From positions 366,674,001 through 366,738,000 of the forward strand of contig NC_092337.1 in the NCBI RefSeq assembly GCF_046630445.1: DNA of 64,000 nt, in the 5' to 3' direction. Below, in pieces: positions 13,310 through 25,693 of this stretch; the first letter of the stretch is position 1; each line of letters starts with the position of its first letter. The position numbers were made by a program, and so were the translations under genes. Below the pieces are notes generated by a model. That model searched no databases. It was given only the letters and a program-made list of their open reading frames with translations, and was not told the origin of the DNA. Source of the stretch: Rutidosis leptorrhynchoides. Lineage: Eukaryota > Streptophyta > Magnoliopsida > Asterales > Asteraceae.

Positions 13310-15190
13310 ATGGGATATTATTTCTATGATCCTTCCGAACAGAATGTATTTGTTGCTCGGAAGGCTGAATTCCTTGAAACTAAGTTCCTAATGGAAGGTG
13401 ATAGTGAAAGGAAGATAGATCTTGAGGAGGTTCGAGATCAAGTAGATGATACACAATTGGTTGATACTAGCACTCAACATGAAAATGTTGAAAGTGATCA
13501 AATGGATGATCAAAATACACAAGACGTTCACAAATCTGGTAGGATTAGTAATCCTCCTGAGAGATATGGGTTTCTCATGGATGGTTGCTATGTGGTTGAT
13601 TTGGATGAACCAACAAATTACCAAGATGCTTTATCAAGGATTGATAAGGATAAATGGCAGGAAGCCATGAATGCTGAGATGCAATCGATGTATGACAACC
13701 ATGTTTGGGAACTGGTTTTACAACCTAATGGCTCAAGGCTAGTTGATTGTAAATGGATTTTCAAAATGAAAACCGACATACATGGAAACTTGGATACATA
13801 TAAAGCTAGACTTGTAGCAAAAGGTTTCACTCAAACTCAAGGGGTTGACTATGATGAAAATTTTTCGCCTGTGGCAATGCTAAAGTCTATTAGGATATTA
13901 TTAGCCATTTCTGCTCATTATGATTATGAAATATGGCAAATGGATGTCAAGACCGCTTTCCTAAATGGATATCTTGTGGAAGATGTCTATATGGTTCAGC
14001 CTGAAGGTTTTATTGATCCGAAATATCCTAAAAAGGTATGCAAGTTAAAGAAGTCAATCTACGGATTGAAACAAGCATCTAGAATGTGGAATCATCATTT
14101 TAATGAGGAAGCCAAGAAATTTGGCTTCATTAAAAATGGTGATGAAGCTTGTGTATAAAAGAAAGCTAGTGGGAGCACTATCATGTTCCTTGTACTATAT
14201 GTGGATGATATATTGTTATTTGGAAATGATATTCCGACAATGCAAGGAGTTAAAACTTGGCTAAGTAAATGCTTCTCCATTAAGGATCTTGGAGAAGCAC
14301 AATACGTTTTGGGGATTGGGATCTACAGGAATAGATCCAAGAAACTGATAGGTTTGAATCAAAGTGCATACATTGAAAAGGTCTTGAAAAGGTTCAAGAT
14401 GGAGAACTCTAAGAGTGGTTTGGTACCTATTCAAAGAGGAACGTCTCTCAGTTCATCTCAGTGCCCTACCACGAAAGATGAACAAGAGAAAATGAAGAGA
14501 GTTCCTTATGCATCTGCTATTGGGTCAATCATGTATGCAATGATATGCACTAGACCGGATGTGTCATGCACCCTAAGCTTGACAAGTAGATACCAGAATA
14601 ACCCAGGAAACAGTCATTGGATTGCGGTTAAAAGTATATTGAAATACCTTAGGAGGACTAAGGATATGTTTCTAATATATGGATCTGGTGAGGAGGAACT
14701 TGCTGTAAAGGGTTACGTGGATGCGAGTTTCCAAACTGATCGAGATGATTCTCGATCACAGTCTGGTTATGTCTTCACGTTAAATGGAGGTGCGGTCTCA
14801 TGGAAGAGTTCAAAATAGGATGTTGTTGCATTATCCACTACAGATTCGGAGTACATTGCCGCCTCATTGGCAGCTCAGGAAGCTGCATGGATGAAGAAAT
14901 TCATCGACGACTTAGGAGTAGTCCCTTCCATTCAGGACCCTCTTGAAATCTTTTGTGACAACGAGGGTGCGATTGCTCAAATCAAAGAACCTCGTGCTCA
15001 CCAAAAGACCCGTCACATTGAGCGGAGATTCAACTACATAAGGGATGAAGTTGAAAAGGGAAAGATATGTATTCGCAAAGTTCACACAGATCTTAATATA
15101 GCGGATCCTCTCACGAAGCTCTTACATGGATCAAAACATACAGGACATGTTTGTGCATTAGGGCTTCGATATTCTAGTGATTGGTCATGA
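13310..15190 (+). pseudogene. E copia pol: RT and RNase H with two nonsense codons
   Basis: One frame runs through the whole region but is broken twice. TAA at 14156-14158 lies between the RT N-terminal half and YVDD. TAG at 14816-14818 lies in RNase H before DVVALSTTDSEY and is probably a CAG to TAG change. Visible landmarks are MGYYFYDPSEQ (end of integrase region), the WQEAMNAEM start of RT, IWQMDVKTAFLNG with its catalytic Asp, YVDD in the second segment, the RNase H core DASFQTDRDDSRSQSGY, and TTDSEYIAA and CDNEGAI in the last segment. It would have copied element RNA into cDNA in virus-like particles. It is now dead. Confidence 0.92.
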
Positions 15191-15960
15191 TCTGTTTTAA
15201 GTATTGTAACGGAACGAAATTGTTCAAACTCATTAATATAATTATGGTATCAATTTATTTTGAGTCATGTTCCTATTTTGCATATTTTATCCATGAATAA
15301 GAAATTATTCTAAATTCCGTAGTCGATCACATTTGTGAGAACAAGTGTGAGGTTCAGACTATTATGAACTTGGATTGGTATACATTCACGGGATGAATGT
15401 GGGGCAAGGTTGCAACCAAGGTTCATAGATATTTGTGGGATACAAATATTAGAAGACCCGCCCTCAAGATTTACTAAATGGAGCCTTTGTGGTTGATCAC
15501 ATGTAATCTTGAGTAAAGGTGAATATCATTGTATCCTCTGACCTGAGATACATATTGGGTTCGGATATTTACCAAGTATTGTGCCTTGATTCTTTCCTTC
15601 GCTATTCTGAAATATGGTAGTTCATAAGGAAGAGATCAGGTATAATGCAAGGTATATATTTAGGACGTGTGTAGTCAAGATGGAATTTGTCCCTCTTATT
15701 CGTTGAGAGTCAGATGTCTAAGGCCTGATAGAGTTAAATCTAGAAGAGAGTGATCACTCTGTGTCTCTTGGATTTAACATGACATCTAGGACGAAAGGGT
15801 AAAATGAAAAGATTCACCTATTCATATTCGAGATGGGAACTCGAAAAGGATGATGTTATTGAATGGCACAAAGTCATAACATATTGGGGGTGATGGACAG
15901 TCGTTAGGTGGTATCCATCACTTGCATTAATTTCTTATGTTTCTCGTGCAAGTGGGAGAT
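15191..15960 (+). other. E 3' non-coding region up to the polypurine tract
   Basis: There is no coding signal. The region ends with GCAAGTGGGAGAT (15948-15960), the polypurine tract typical of copia elements, directly before the LTR. Confidence 0.65.
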
Positions 15961-16274
15961 TGAAGGTATTTCGAATGCCCGAGAGACATATCAAATTAAT
16001 GTGGCTAATGTGTTATGATCCAAGTCGGGTCATACCCAATAACAAGCTTATCGACACTTTATATGTATTTAATCTTAACGATTGGGTCGTTAAATAAATA
16101 CGCGACACTTGGATTTTAGAAAATCGTTTTTCTAAAATGTTATCACTTGAGATAAACTATTTGGATAATTTATATATAATTGTTTATAAGTTTAAATGAT
16201 TATATTGTGTTATATTTTATAAAAGGTTTATAAAATGTTAAAGTAACAAACAAATACATGTTTTATATACATAT

Positions 16275-16364
<90 letters not shown>

Positions 16365-16998
16365 CATATTTATATATATATGTTAAAAACATTGTTTTAT
16401 AAAAAAAGAATGGGCAGATTTTGGGGACTCCCATGCTCTCTCATGCTTGTTTTAATTGTTACTTTTAAGATACACATGTCCATATATGCATGTAAAAACT
16501 CTTAGACCAAAAAAAGACTCATTGACTCAAGTGAGAGGGTGATAATACAAGTAAAATAAGCAACAAAAATTCTGCTGCAGTCCACCATTCTGGCCGAACT
16601 ATTTAGGGGTAGTAGTAGAGTTCTTTTCTTGATATTTTAATACATTCAAGTGTCTAAAGTCCTAACAATTCAAAGGTTGTGTTGGTGCATCAAAAGCTTG
16701 GGGTATTACACACTTGAGGCTTCAAGTTAGAAGCTATATTCTCCATCATCTTCTTCATCATATTGCTGTCCAAATTCAGCTCACTACCTATCTTAGAGGA
16801 GGTATAAACACTCTTCTAATCTTGTTATATTTTTAAGCATATGATTCATGACTTGATATTAATGTGGAATTTAACAAAATGGCTTTACAATACACTTGTT
16901 CTATTAATGCTTCCGCTTGTTTTAACTATCTTAAAATTGGTTTTATGATTGTGTAAACTAAATGAACATGTTGTTTTGAAACTCATTAAATTCCAACA
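15961..16998 (+). repeat. Probable 3' LTR of E (about 1.04 kb)
   Basis: It starts TGAAGGTATTTCG after the purine tract, and the probable end is ATTCCAACA at 16998. It contains a long (AT)n tract at 16279-16362. With only one copy visible the right border rests on the usual CCAACA ending, so an error of tens of bases is possible. Confidence 0.6.
16279..16362. repeat. (AT)n microsatellite in E LTR
   Basis: About 84 bases of uninterrupted alternating AT. The Ile-Tyr ORF spanning it is an artefact. Confidence 0.97.
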
Positions 16999-17066
16999 AA
17001 AACAAGTCGATGTAAACGTCCAACGTTTACCGATTTTCTCCACTAGAAATGGTCCCGAACAACCTG

Positions 17067-17078
17067 GCTCTGATACTA
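17067..17078 (-). other. Primer binding site of element F (one mismatch)
   Basis: On the minus strand the bases TAGTATCAGAGC follow the LTR end CTTCCAACA after a 2-base spacer. The usual plant site complementary to initiator tRNA-Met is TGGTATCAGAGC, so this is an 11/12 match. It shows that F reads leftward and that its 5' LTR begins at 17081 in window coordinates. Confidence 0.65.
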
Positions 17079-17080
17079 AT

Positions 17081-17713
17081 TGTTGGAAGCTTCGAAGAGC
17101 CCAACACACCCACTATAGAGGACCTTAGTTATACTACTCTTACTACACCAACACTTTGACGTTGGTTAGCCTTTAATTTTACGAATCCTTAGTGCACAAT
17201 ATTAGGTTAGGCGACAGTGTCGACCATATATCATTCAGGCGGTATAACCGACCATATATCACTTAGGCGGCAGAGCCGACCATATAAAAATAACACAAGT
17301 GCACTAAGAACTTAAACACAACGTAAGGCTTAACCGGGAAACTTAACAAAGAACACTTTTATTAATACAAAATACAATTACAATATTACTTACTTATAAG
17401 TTTTCTCTTCTCTAACTCACACTCTTCTTACTTCCTCACAACTCTCACAACTCCTTACTCCACACATTCCACAAATGAATCCATCACCTATATTTATACT
17501 ACTCCATGGAAGTTTCTAGAAACTAGATATTTCCATGGATATATATAAATATCTAGATATTTCTACAACCTACAAATATCTACATTTTTCTTTTACATTT
17601 CAATTTCTAGATTTTTCTTTCATATTCTAATTTCTAGATATTTTCTTTTACATATTAATATCAAGATATTTTACATATATACATCTACTAATTTCATATT
17701 ATTTTATAATACC
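17081..17713 (-). repeat. F: 5' LTR fragment of a minus-strand LTR element
   Basis: Starting with TGTTGGAAGCTTCG next to a primer binding site, this is the LTR end of a further element whose interior lies to the left and is interrupted by E. The LTR is cut at 17713 by insertion of C (target duplication ATACC, 17709-17713 and 60692-60696). Its remaining few bases may be 60697-60715, which ends TTTTAACA. It holds three 28-bp repeats at 17209-17291. The family is not identified, and a copia type is suggested only by the terminal sequence. Confidence 0.55.
17209..17291. repeat. Three 28-bp tandem repeats with changing palindromic cores
   Basis: The units start at 17209, 17237 and 17265. Each has AGG, an 11-base palindromic core, then ACCATATA. 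The cores are CGAC-AGT-GTCG, CGGT-ATA-ACCG and CGGC-AGA-GCCG: both arms change together, while the linker is almost constant. Confidence 0.88.
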
Positions 17714-19763
17714 TGTAATAACCCAAACCAACCCTCGACCAAACCACGCTTAAATACAAAAAAAAAATTTTTTTTGCTTCACAGTGAATTGGCGCGGCGC
17801 GCCAGGTAGGGGCGCGACGCGCCATTCGGGTCTGTCCGGAAAGTCTCAAAATGCGAAAATGATTGACTAGTTCCCGGCACTTTTAGACGAAACGCTTTTT
17901 ACCATACATCCAAATATGTAACACTAACCTGTTTCAAACATAAAATCAATGTTTTACAAGTGGGGCCCACACGACTTAAATTACAAGTTTAATACAAGTT
18001 AAGAGTTTCGACCACCAAAAAGTTTAAGTTCCAAACTACACAATGAGCATGGCGTTTGGGATTAAACTACCCAACTATCGGTCAAACTCCAAGAGCTACT
18101 AAAGCCAAAAGCGTCCCCTAGCATCAAGCGGGATCTCTAGTCCAAAACGATGCCCTTACCCTTGTCCAAAACCGAACCTATAAAATGGTAAACAATGAGA
18201 GGGTAAGCAAAGCTTAGTGAATGCAATAATTATACGAGTACATATATAATATACCTACTTGCAATCACTTACACAAATACCGCAAACATGCTAGCAAACA
18301 CAATTAGCTTATCGTCACATTTACAAGCTATAACCTCCAATAATCAAGCTAGCATATCACAAGCATATATAACATGTACAAAGGTAATATGCTCACACTA
18401 CAACACAAACCACGGTTAACCAATAGTACAAGGGAACGGCGCTCGTGAAAACGCCATCGGTGTTCACAACATCCATTAGAGTACTTAACACCTCGCACCA
18501 CTAACCCCTAGGGTGGCACCTTAATACCTCGGCACTTCACCCTGAGTGGCATCTTAACACCTAGATGCTTCACTCCTTATTTTACGGAGTGGTGTCTTAA
18601 CACCTCGACACTACACTCCTAGGTGGCATCTTAACACCTCGATGCTACACCCGAGTGGCATCTTAACACCTCGATGCTACACTCTTCACGTGAAACGTGG
18701 TGTCTTAACACCTCGACACTACACATTTCACGCTACAACAAATAGATACATTATATACCTACGCATATAATTATTCCACTCACCTTAGAGTCTTCGTGAA
18801 AGATAATCGAGCTTGCGAAACCTCAAAGTAACGTACCTATCACATTATACATATTATCAAACACAAACTCAAGTCGGTCAACCAATTCTTCCACCATTCC
18901 TAAGTCATTTTTACCCAAGGTGCAATTTCAACCCATTTGAACCCTTAACCCTAATTTTGGGTCGACACACACCAAAACCCTAATCATTAACCAAGATGGG
19001 TTTAAAACACCTTTCAATCACAAAGTTTATGCATCAAACACTTACATTTACCCACTTAAGTCCATCATGACCCATTTGACCATTTAAAGCCAATACACCC
19101 ATTTCGGGTCACCCACTAACCCACTTAACACCCATTTACATATATATAAGTGTGCTAGTACATCAACTAACCAATTTAGGCTCATAAACATAGTTTAATA
19201 CTTTGAAAACCCTAGTTAGTCATCTTTGGGTCTATATGACCCAAATTCATCCAAAACACCCAATTTACCAACAAATGGGTCTTAGTGTTCATCACCTACA
19301 CAAACCCTAGCTCTTAAACAATTAAAACAAGGAAGTTAGGTTTAGGGCTTACCACAACTATCAAAACGTAGCAATTGAGGAGATGAACAACTTTAGTGCT
19401 TGCACTTTGACCCGATTCAAGCTTCTTCTTCCTTAATTTGAGTTCTCTCACTCTAGAATCTAACTCTCTCTCTAGAATTGATTGGAAGATGATAAGGTGG
19501 GTGAATATAGAGTAAATGACACTCCTAACAACTGATCCAAGCCTTAAAGTCGGACCTTAAGTGGTTTTACCAAAATGCCCTCAAAATATCTTGATTAAAA
19601 ACAAAGTGGGCTGTCAGCCCGTAATGGCGCGGCGCGCCATAAGGCCGAGCGGCGCGCCAAATGCCCAGTTCAGCTTCTTTTGCCTTTTAATTAATACAAC
19701 CTAAACCCCACAACTTGAATAACTTATACACACATATGTACAATAAAATATTCGGGTCTTACA
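17714..19763 (-). repeat. 3' LTR of C (2,050 bp)
   Basis: It starts TGTAATAACCC and ends CGGGTCTTACA, and its partner is 58645-60691. It holds a hairpin-repeat array (18511-18732) and two pairs of CpG-dense GGCGCGGCGCGCC-like blocks, near 17792-17825 and 19625-19662, in otherwise AT-rich DNA. The two LTRs differ by scattered substitutions, several of them C to T or G to A at CpG. Confidence 0.93.
18511..18732. repeat. Hairpin-repeat array in C 3' LTR (six units)
   Basis: Six units of about 32-44 bases share the loop TTAACACCTC (one variant each in units 1 and 2). Inner stems are GCATC/GATGC or GTGTC/GACAC. Outer stems are GAGTG/CACTC, GGAGTG/CACTCC or GGTG/CACC. The last unit extends to CGTGAAA/TTTCACG. 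Unit starts are 18511, 18544, 18586, 18622, 18653 and 18689. Unit 1 keeps only its outer stem GGGTG/CACCC. Confidence 0.88.
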
Positions 19764-22396
19764 ACTCTCCCCCACTTAGATTGGATCACGTCCTCGTGAT
19801 CCGCACCAAATACTAGAAGTTAAGCACTTCTACCTTGAACATTTCCGTCTCCAATGCGGAAATTACACATGTAGCAATCACCCATCCGGATTCTCACTTC
19901 CATTCGATCAAAACTTCCACTACTCACTCGGAAGTACACCGTGAAAACTTCATAATATTTTTCCAAAAGCTATATCATTCCCTCATTTCAACGATATCGG
20001 GTAATCAACCCACGAGACAAACCAACTACAACCGTTTGCTCCTATGCCGAGTATCCAAACTCGTACCTTACACTCCACAGTCATCCTAAAACTAACACAA
20101 TTCACCGACAATCATCGTCGTTACGCCTTTCAATCGTGGAATATTCGAGAATCATCCCGACGCTTTCCGAAAATCTCTCGTATCCCTCTATCGGGAACCT
20201 CGCCATTCCGACTCACGTCGCTAACTACCTTCCCAATTTATTTCCAAAGTCCAACTTGAGACTTTTTCGAAGACCACCAAAGCTTTCCTTTCCTAAATAA
20301 GCGACACCCGTTCGCTCATCACGCCTACTAGATAGGAACTTTTCCCGCTAAACATCACACTATACTATAGTTGTAAATTCGGGTTTCTCACCGGTACTCA
20401 AAATCAAAGTAATCACACCATCGGAGTCAGAAGTTACTCTAGCAGGTATAAAGAGGCACCTATCGTTGTGTTATCCAACCCCAATTACCAACACCGAGTC
20501 TCCAAAGACTCGACCCTTGCGGGGTCTACTCCCGGTGTCACACGTCACTTGACTACACGCGGTCACCAAATCTATCGAACTCTACGGCTCAACGCCCATG
20601 ACTTCCTAACGACGCCCGCTAGTCACTATCCACCTAGGCCGCCTAGCTAGCCTATTTATCTTTCAATTCGACACTAAGGAGGCGCTTGAAACACCAAGGC
20701 TTACACCTTTCCGACTTCGTCCTAACCACTGACCCGGTTACCTACATACATAAGGATAGTTAACCACCATGACTCTACTCATATACGAACGTGGTTAACG
20801 GAAGTGCCTCTCGAACGGCATACCGCATACACTCCCAAAATCATAAAAGAAAAGAGTGGCCGTCAAGAGCGTACAACACTCACCACACAATCACAAAACC
20901 GCCATCGAAATCGAACCGCCAATTAATCATCAATTCGAAGATTATTCCAATAACTAAATACACACTTGCACGCATTCTGAAACGTGCAATGCACACAACG
21001 ATCACTTAGAATACGCGAAAATGTCACGTATTCTTCCAACTTCTCTAGGCAATCCTTCTCTAAGAGTCAACATTAATAACCAAATTTTCACCCGCAATTT
21101 ATTAAAGTCCACAATTCCGAGCACAAAATTTGCTCAATCCCTTATATCGGAAAAAAAAAACTTAACCGATCTCGTACCAAGATATCAATCCCTTAGCGTA
21201 CCCTTACCAAGTACAAAGCTAAAAACAACCAAGTCTCAACCTAATGTCAAAAACCCAAAAGATGAAGTCCAAGTAAAAACGAATCCTTACGGATAACACT
21301 TACCACCTAACACTCCTCTTAGTAAGCATACACGGTTAATACGCATCTACCGCATGTAACACGGCTATTGTATCACTAGTCGCACAACATGGTCCTCATG
21401 ACCTAACCACTGGTATATACAACCAGCAGTTTTCAATACTAACAATAAGAAGGTTATTCAATACAAAACTCAAGGTGTACAAAAACTACTATCGTGATAT
21501 ATCCGTAGTGTGCAAAAATGGCTATTGCAACACTACCAACATTATGTGAGCAAAACACGGCTATCGCATTATTAATACCAATGTGTGAGTAAAAACTGGC
21601 TATTACTCACAACCATGTGCACAAAATGGCTATGTGCACAATTCCTATGGGCAATTAAAATCATAAATATACAAGTAACGGTTCTTTCCGGGAACCGCTT
21701 ACCATCAATCACAACCAAAGGTGGTTAACGAAGAGCTAATCCTTCCGGATATCACTCATCACCTATCACAAGTCAAACGTTTTCGCCATTTACCATCGTA
21801 CACGACCATACTCGGCGTCGATCCCTCTTCCCGAATTCTCAAGAGCTCAATTCGATAATAATAAAAACTAACGTCTACCGTCACCCGTTTGTGCCACTAA
21901 AGCGATGACACAATGTCAACATAACACGTATCCTTTTAGAACAAAAATACCGCTACCCGCAAGGTAGACTTTTCCAACTATCAAATTCTTTCTAACCGTT
22001 ACCACTACAAAATCATCCGGCCGACGATACACACATGCTCTCAAGGGTTTCACCCACCCTACGAACCTCATGGCTCACCCACTTCACTACAAAAGCGAAC
22101 ACGCGCTCATAACCTAACACCAAAGTCCGTTCTTATGGCTTAGTAGAATCATTTACCCCATCACTAAGAAATGCTTGGTTGCACCAAGTCTTACGCCCTC
22201 GCCGTCAATACAACGTCATCATAGGGTGTTTCCATTAGGAATGTCACCTATATCAATACTACGTATTACCTCCATGAATTCGTCCCCAGGGCGCATTTTC
22301 ACGAGTCAACGACTAAGCGCTACCCCGGTGCACTATCATCAAAACCATCAACAAACCGAATCTTCACCGAGTTCACTAACCCCGCACCCTTATGGG
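19764..22396 (-). other. C interior, 3' part: no recognisable coding sequence
   Basis: It begins, on the element's 3' side, with a purine tract (minus strand AAGTGGGGGAGAGT, 19764-19777). The rest shows no pol motifs on either strand. Several plus-strand ORFs of 60-90 codons exist, but none has a recognisable domain and all are antisense to the element. The stretch 21505-21702 is rich in perfect hairpins. The interior is cut at 22396 by the A array (target duplication ATGGG). Confidence 0.7.
21505..21702. repeat. Hairpin cluster in C interior with shared loop
   Basis: At 21505-21536 the arms GTAGTGT+GCAA pair with TTGC+ACACTAC (one bulged A), with loop AAATGGCTA. At 21584-21611, TGTGAGTAA pairs with TTACTCACA, with loop AAACTGGCTA. 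At 21616-21640, TGTGCACA pairs with itself, with loop AAATGGCTA. A fourth hairpin at 21675-21702 has arms GTAA+CGGTTC and a different loop. Further GGCTAT units at about 21361 and 21559 no longer pair well. Confidence 0.85.
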
Positions 22397-25300
22397 TGAA
22401 ATGTCCCATTCTTATTGATTAAAAACGTTCCATATTAAGTGATTTTGTTGCGAGGTTTTGACCTCTATATGAGACGTTTTTCAAAGACTGCATTCATTTT
22501 TAAAACAAACCATAACCTTTATTTCATAAATAAAGGTTTAAAAGCTTTACGTAGATTATCAAATAATGATAATCTAAAATATCCTGTTTACACACGACCA
22601 TTACATAATGGTTTACAATACAAATATGTTACATCGAAATCAGTTTCTTGAATGCAGTTTTTACACAATATCATACAAACATGGACTCCAAATCTTGTCC
22701 TTATTTTAGTATGCAACAGCGGAAGCTCTTAGTATTCACCTGAGAATAAACAGGCTTTAAACGTCAACAAAAATGTTGGTGAGTTATAGGTTTAACCTAT
22801 ATATATCAAATCGTAACAATAGACCACAAGATTTCATATTTCAAAACACATCTCATACATAGAGATAAAAATCATTCATATGGTGAACACCTGGTAACCG
22901 ACATTAACAAGATGCATATATAATAATATCCCCATCATTTCGGGACACCCTTCGGATATGATATAATTTCGAAGTACTAAAGCATCCGGTACTTTGGATG
23001 GGGTTTGTTAGGCCCAATAGATCTATCTTTAGGATTCGCGTCAATTAGGGTGTCTGTTCCCTAATTCTTAGATTACCAGACTTAATAAAAAGGGGCATAT
23101 TCGATTTCGATAATTCAACCATAGAATGTAGTTTCACGTACTTGTGTCTATTTTGTAAATCATTTATAAAACCTACATGTATTCTCATCCCAAAAATATT
23201 AGATTTTAAAAGTGGGACTATAACTCAGTTTTACAGATTTTTACTTCGTCGGGAAGTAAGACTTGGCCACTGGTTGATTCACGAACCTATAACAATATAT
23301 ACATATATATCAAAGTATGTTCAAAATATATTTAGAACACTTTTAATATATTTTGATGTTTTAAGTTTATTAAGTCAGCTGTCCTCGTTAGTAACCTACA
23401 ACTAGTTGTCCACAGTTAGATGTACAGAAATAAATCGATAAATATTATCTTGAATCAATCCACGACCCAGTGTATACGTATCTCAGTATTGATCACAACT
23501 CAAACTATATATATTTTGGAATCAACCTCAACCCTGTATAGCTAACTCCAACATTCACATATAGTGTGTCTATGGTTGTTCCAAAATATATATAGATGTG
23601 TCAACATGATAGATCGAAACATTGTATACGTGTCTATGGTATCTCAAGATTACATAATATACAATACAAGTTGATTAAGTTATGGTTGGAATAGATTTGT
23701 TACCAATTTTCACGTAGCTAAAATGAGAAAAATTATCCAATCTTGTTTTACCCATAACATCTTCATTTTAAATCCGTTTTGAGTGAATCAAATTGTTGTG
23801 GTTTCATATTGAACTCTATTTTATGAATCTAAACAGAAAAAGTATAGGTTTATAGTCGGAAAAATAAGTTACAAGTCGTTTTTGAAAAGGTAGTCATTTC
23901 AGTCGAAAGAACGACGTCTAGATGACCATTTTAGAAAACATACTTCCACTTTGAGTTTAACCATAATTTTTGGATATAGTTTCATGTTCATAATAAAAAT
24001 CATTTTCCCAGAATAACAACTTTTAAATCAAAGTTTATCATAGTTTTTAATTAACTAACCCAAAACAGCCCGCGGTGTTACTACGACGGCGTAAATCCGG
24101 TTTTACGGTGTTTTTCGTGTTTCCAGGTTTTAAATTATTAAGTTAGCATATCATATAGATATAGAAAATGTGTTTAGTTGATTTTAAAAGTCAAGTTAGA
24201 AGGATTAAATTTTATTTGCGAACAAGTTTAGAATTAACTAAACTATGTTCTAGTGATTACAAGTTTAAACCTTCGAATAAGATAGCTTTATATGTATGAA
24301 TGGAATGATGTTATGAACATCATTACTAGCTCACGTTCCTTGGATAAACCTACTGGAAATGAGAAAAATAGATCTAGCTTCAAAGGATCCTTGGATGGCT
24401 TGAAAGTTCTTGAAGTAGAATCATGACACGAAAACAATTTCAAGTAAGATTTCCACTCGAAATAAGATTGTTATAGTTATAGAAATTGAATCAAAGTTTG
24501 AATATGAGTATTACCTGGTATTAGAAAGATATCTTACTGTAAATAAGAAAGATTTCTTGAGGATGGATGATCACTCTACAAGATTGGAAGTAAGATAGCA
24601 AACTTGGAAGTATTCATGATTTTATGAAACTAGAACTTGTAGAATTTATGAAGAACACTTAGAACTTGAAGATAGAACTTGAGAGAGATCAATTATATGA
24701 AGAAAATTGAAGAATGAAAGTGTTTGTAGGTGTTTTTGGTCGTTGGTGTATGGATTAGATATAAAGGATATGTAATTTTGTTTTCATGTAAATAAGTCAT
24801 GAATGATTACTCATATTTTTGTAATTTTATGAGATATTTTTTGCTTGTTGCCAAATGATAGTTCCCACATGTGTTAGGTGACTCACATGGGCTGCTAAGA
24901 GCTGATAATTGGAGTGTATATACCAATAGTACATACATCTAAAAGCTGTGTATTGTACGAGTACGAATACGGGTACATACCAGTAGAATTGTTGATGAAA
25001 CTGAACGAGGATGTAATTGTAAGCATTTTTGTTAAGTAGAAGTATTTTAATAAGTGTCTTGAAGTCTTTCAAAAGTGTATGAATACATATTAAAACACTA
25101 CATGTATATACATTTTAACTGAGTCGTTAAGTCATCGTTAGTCGTTACATGTAAGTGTTGTTTTAAAACCTTTAGGTTAACGATCTTGTTAAATGTTGTT
25201 AACCCAATGTTTATAATATCAAATGAGATTTTAAATTATTATATTATCATGATAATATGATGTATGAATATCTCTTAATATGATATATATACATTAAATG

Positions 25301-25658
25301 TCGTTACAACGATAATCGTTACATATATGTCTCGTTTCAAAATCATTAAGTTAGTAGTCTTGCTTTTACATATGTAGTTCATTGTTAATATACTTAATGA
25401 TATGTGTACTTATCATAATATCATGTTAACTATATATATATATATATATATCCATATATATGTCATCAAATAGTTTTTACAAGTTTTAACGTTCGTGAAT
25501 CACCGGTCAACTTAGGTGGTCAATTGTCTATATGAAACCTATTTCAATTAATCAAGTCTTAACAAGTTTGATTACTTAACATGTTGGAAACACTTAATCA
25601 TGTAAATAACAATTTCATTTAATATATATATAAACATGGAAAAGTTCGTGTCACTACA
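22397..25658 (-). repeat. A array LTR 1 (3' LTR of A2)
   Basis: On the plus strand it runs from TGAAATGTCCC to GTGTCACTACA, the reverse of the A1 LTR. The purine tract follows directly at 25659-25673. Small substitutions and a longer TA run near 25432 distinguish it from the other two LTRs. Confidence 0.94.
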
Positions 25659-25693
25659 GTACCTACCCGTTAAATAAATTTCGTCCCGAAATT

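Larger units (their letters stand above)
13305..16998 (+). mobile_element. E: Ty1/copia element, 3' portion
   Basis: This is the 3' part of a copia-type element: the end of the integrase-RT linker, RT, RNase H, a non-coding tail and the 3' LTR. The 5' part lies left of the window because D and A1 are inserted just before the MGYYFY motif. The right end is my estimate. The start TGAAGG at 15961 follows the purine tract AAGTGGGAGAT. The end at CCAACA (16998) was chosen because copia LTRs usually end that way. AAAAC (16999-17003) would be its right duplication. E appears to sit in the 5' interior of F. Confidence 0.8.

Noticed and set aside
18511..18732. CRISPR-like regular repeat pattern
   Set aside because: This is plant nuclear DNA inside an LTR. 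The repeats are hairpin units without unique spacers of constant size, and no cas-like genes are present.
19835..22399. Series of plus-strand ORFs in the C interior as a host gene
   Set aside because: They lie in different frames with no shared domain or splice pattern, and are antisense to the element. I find no recognisable protein.
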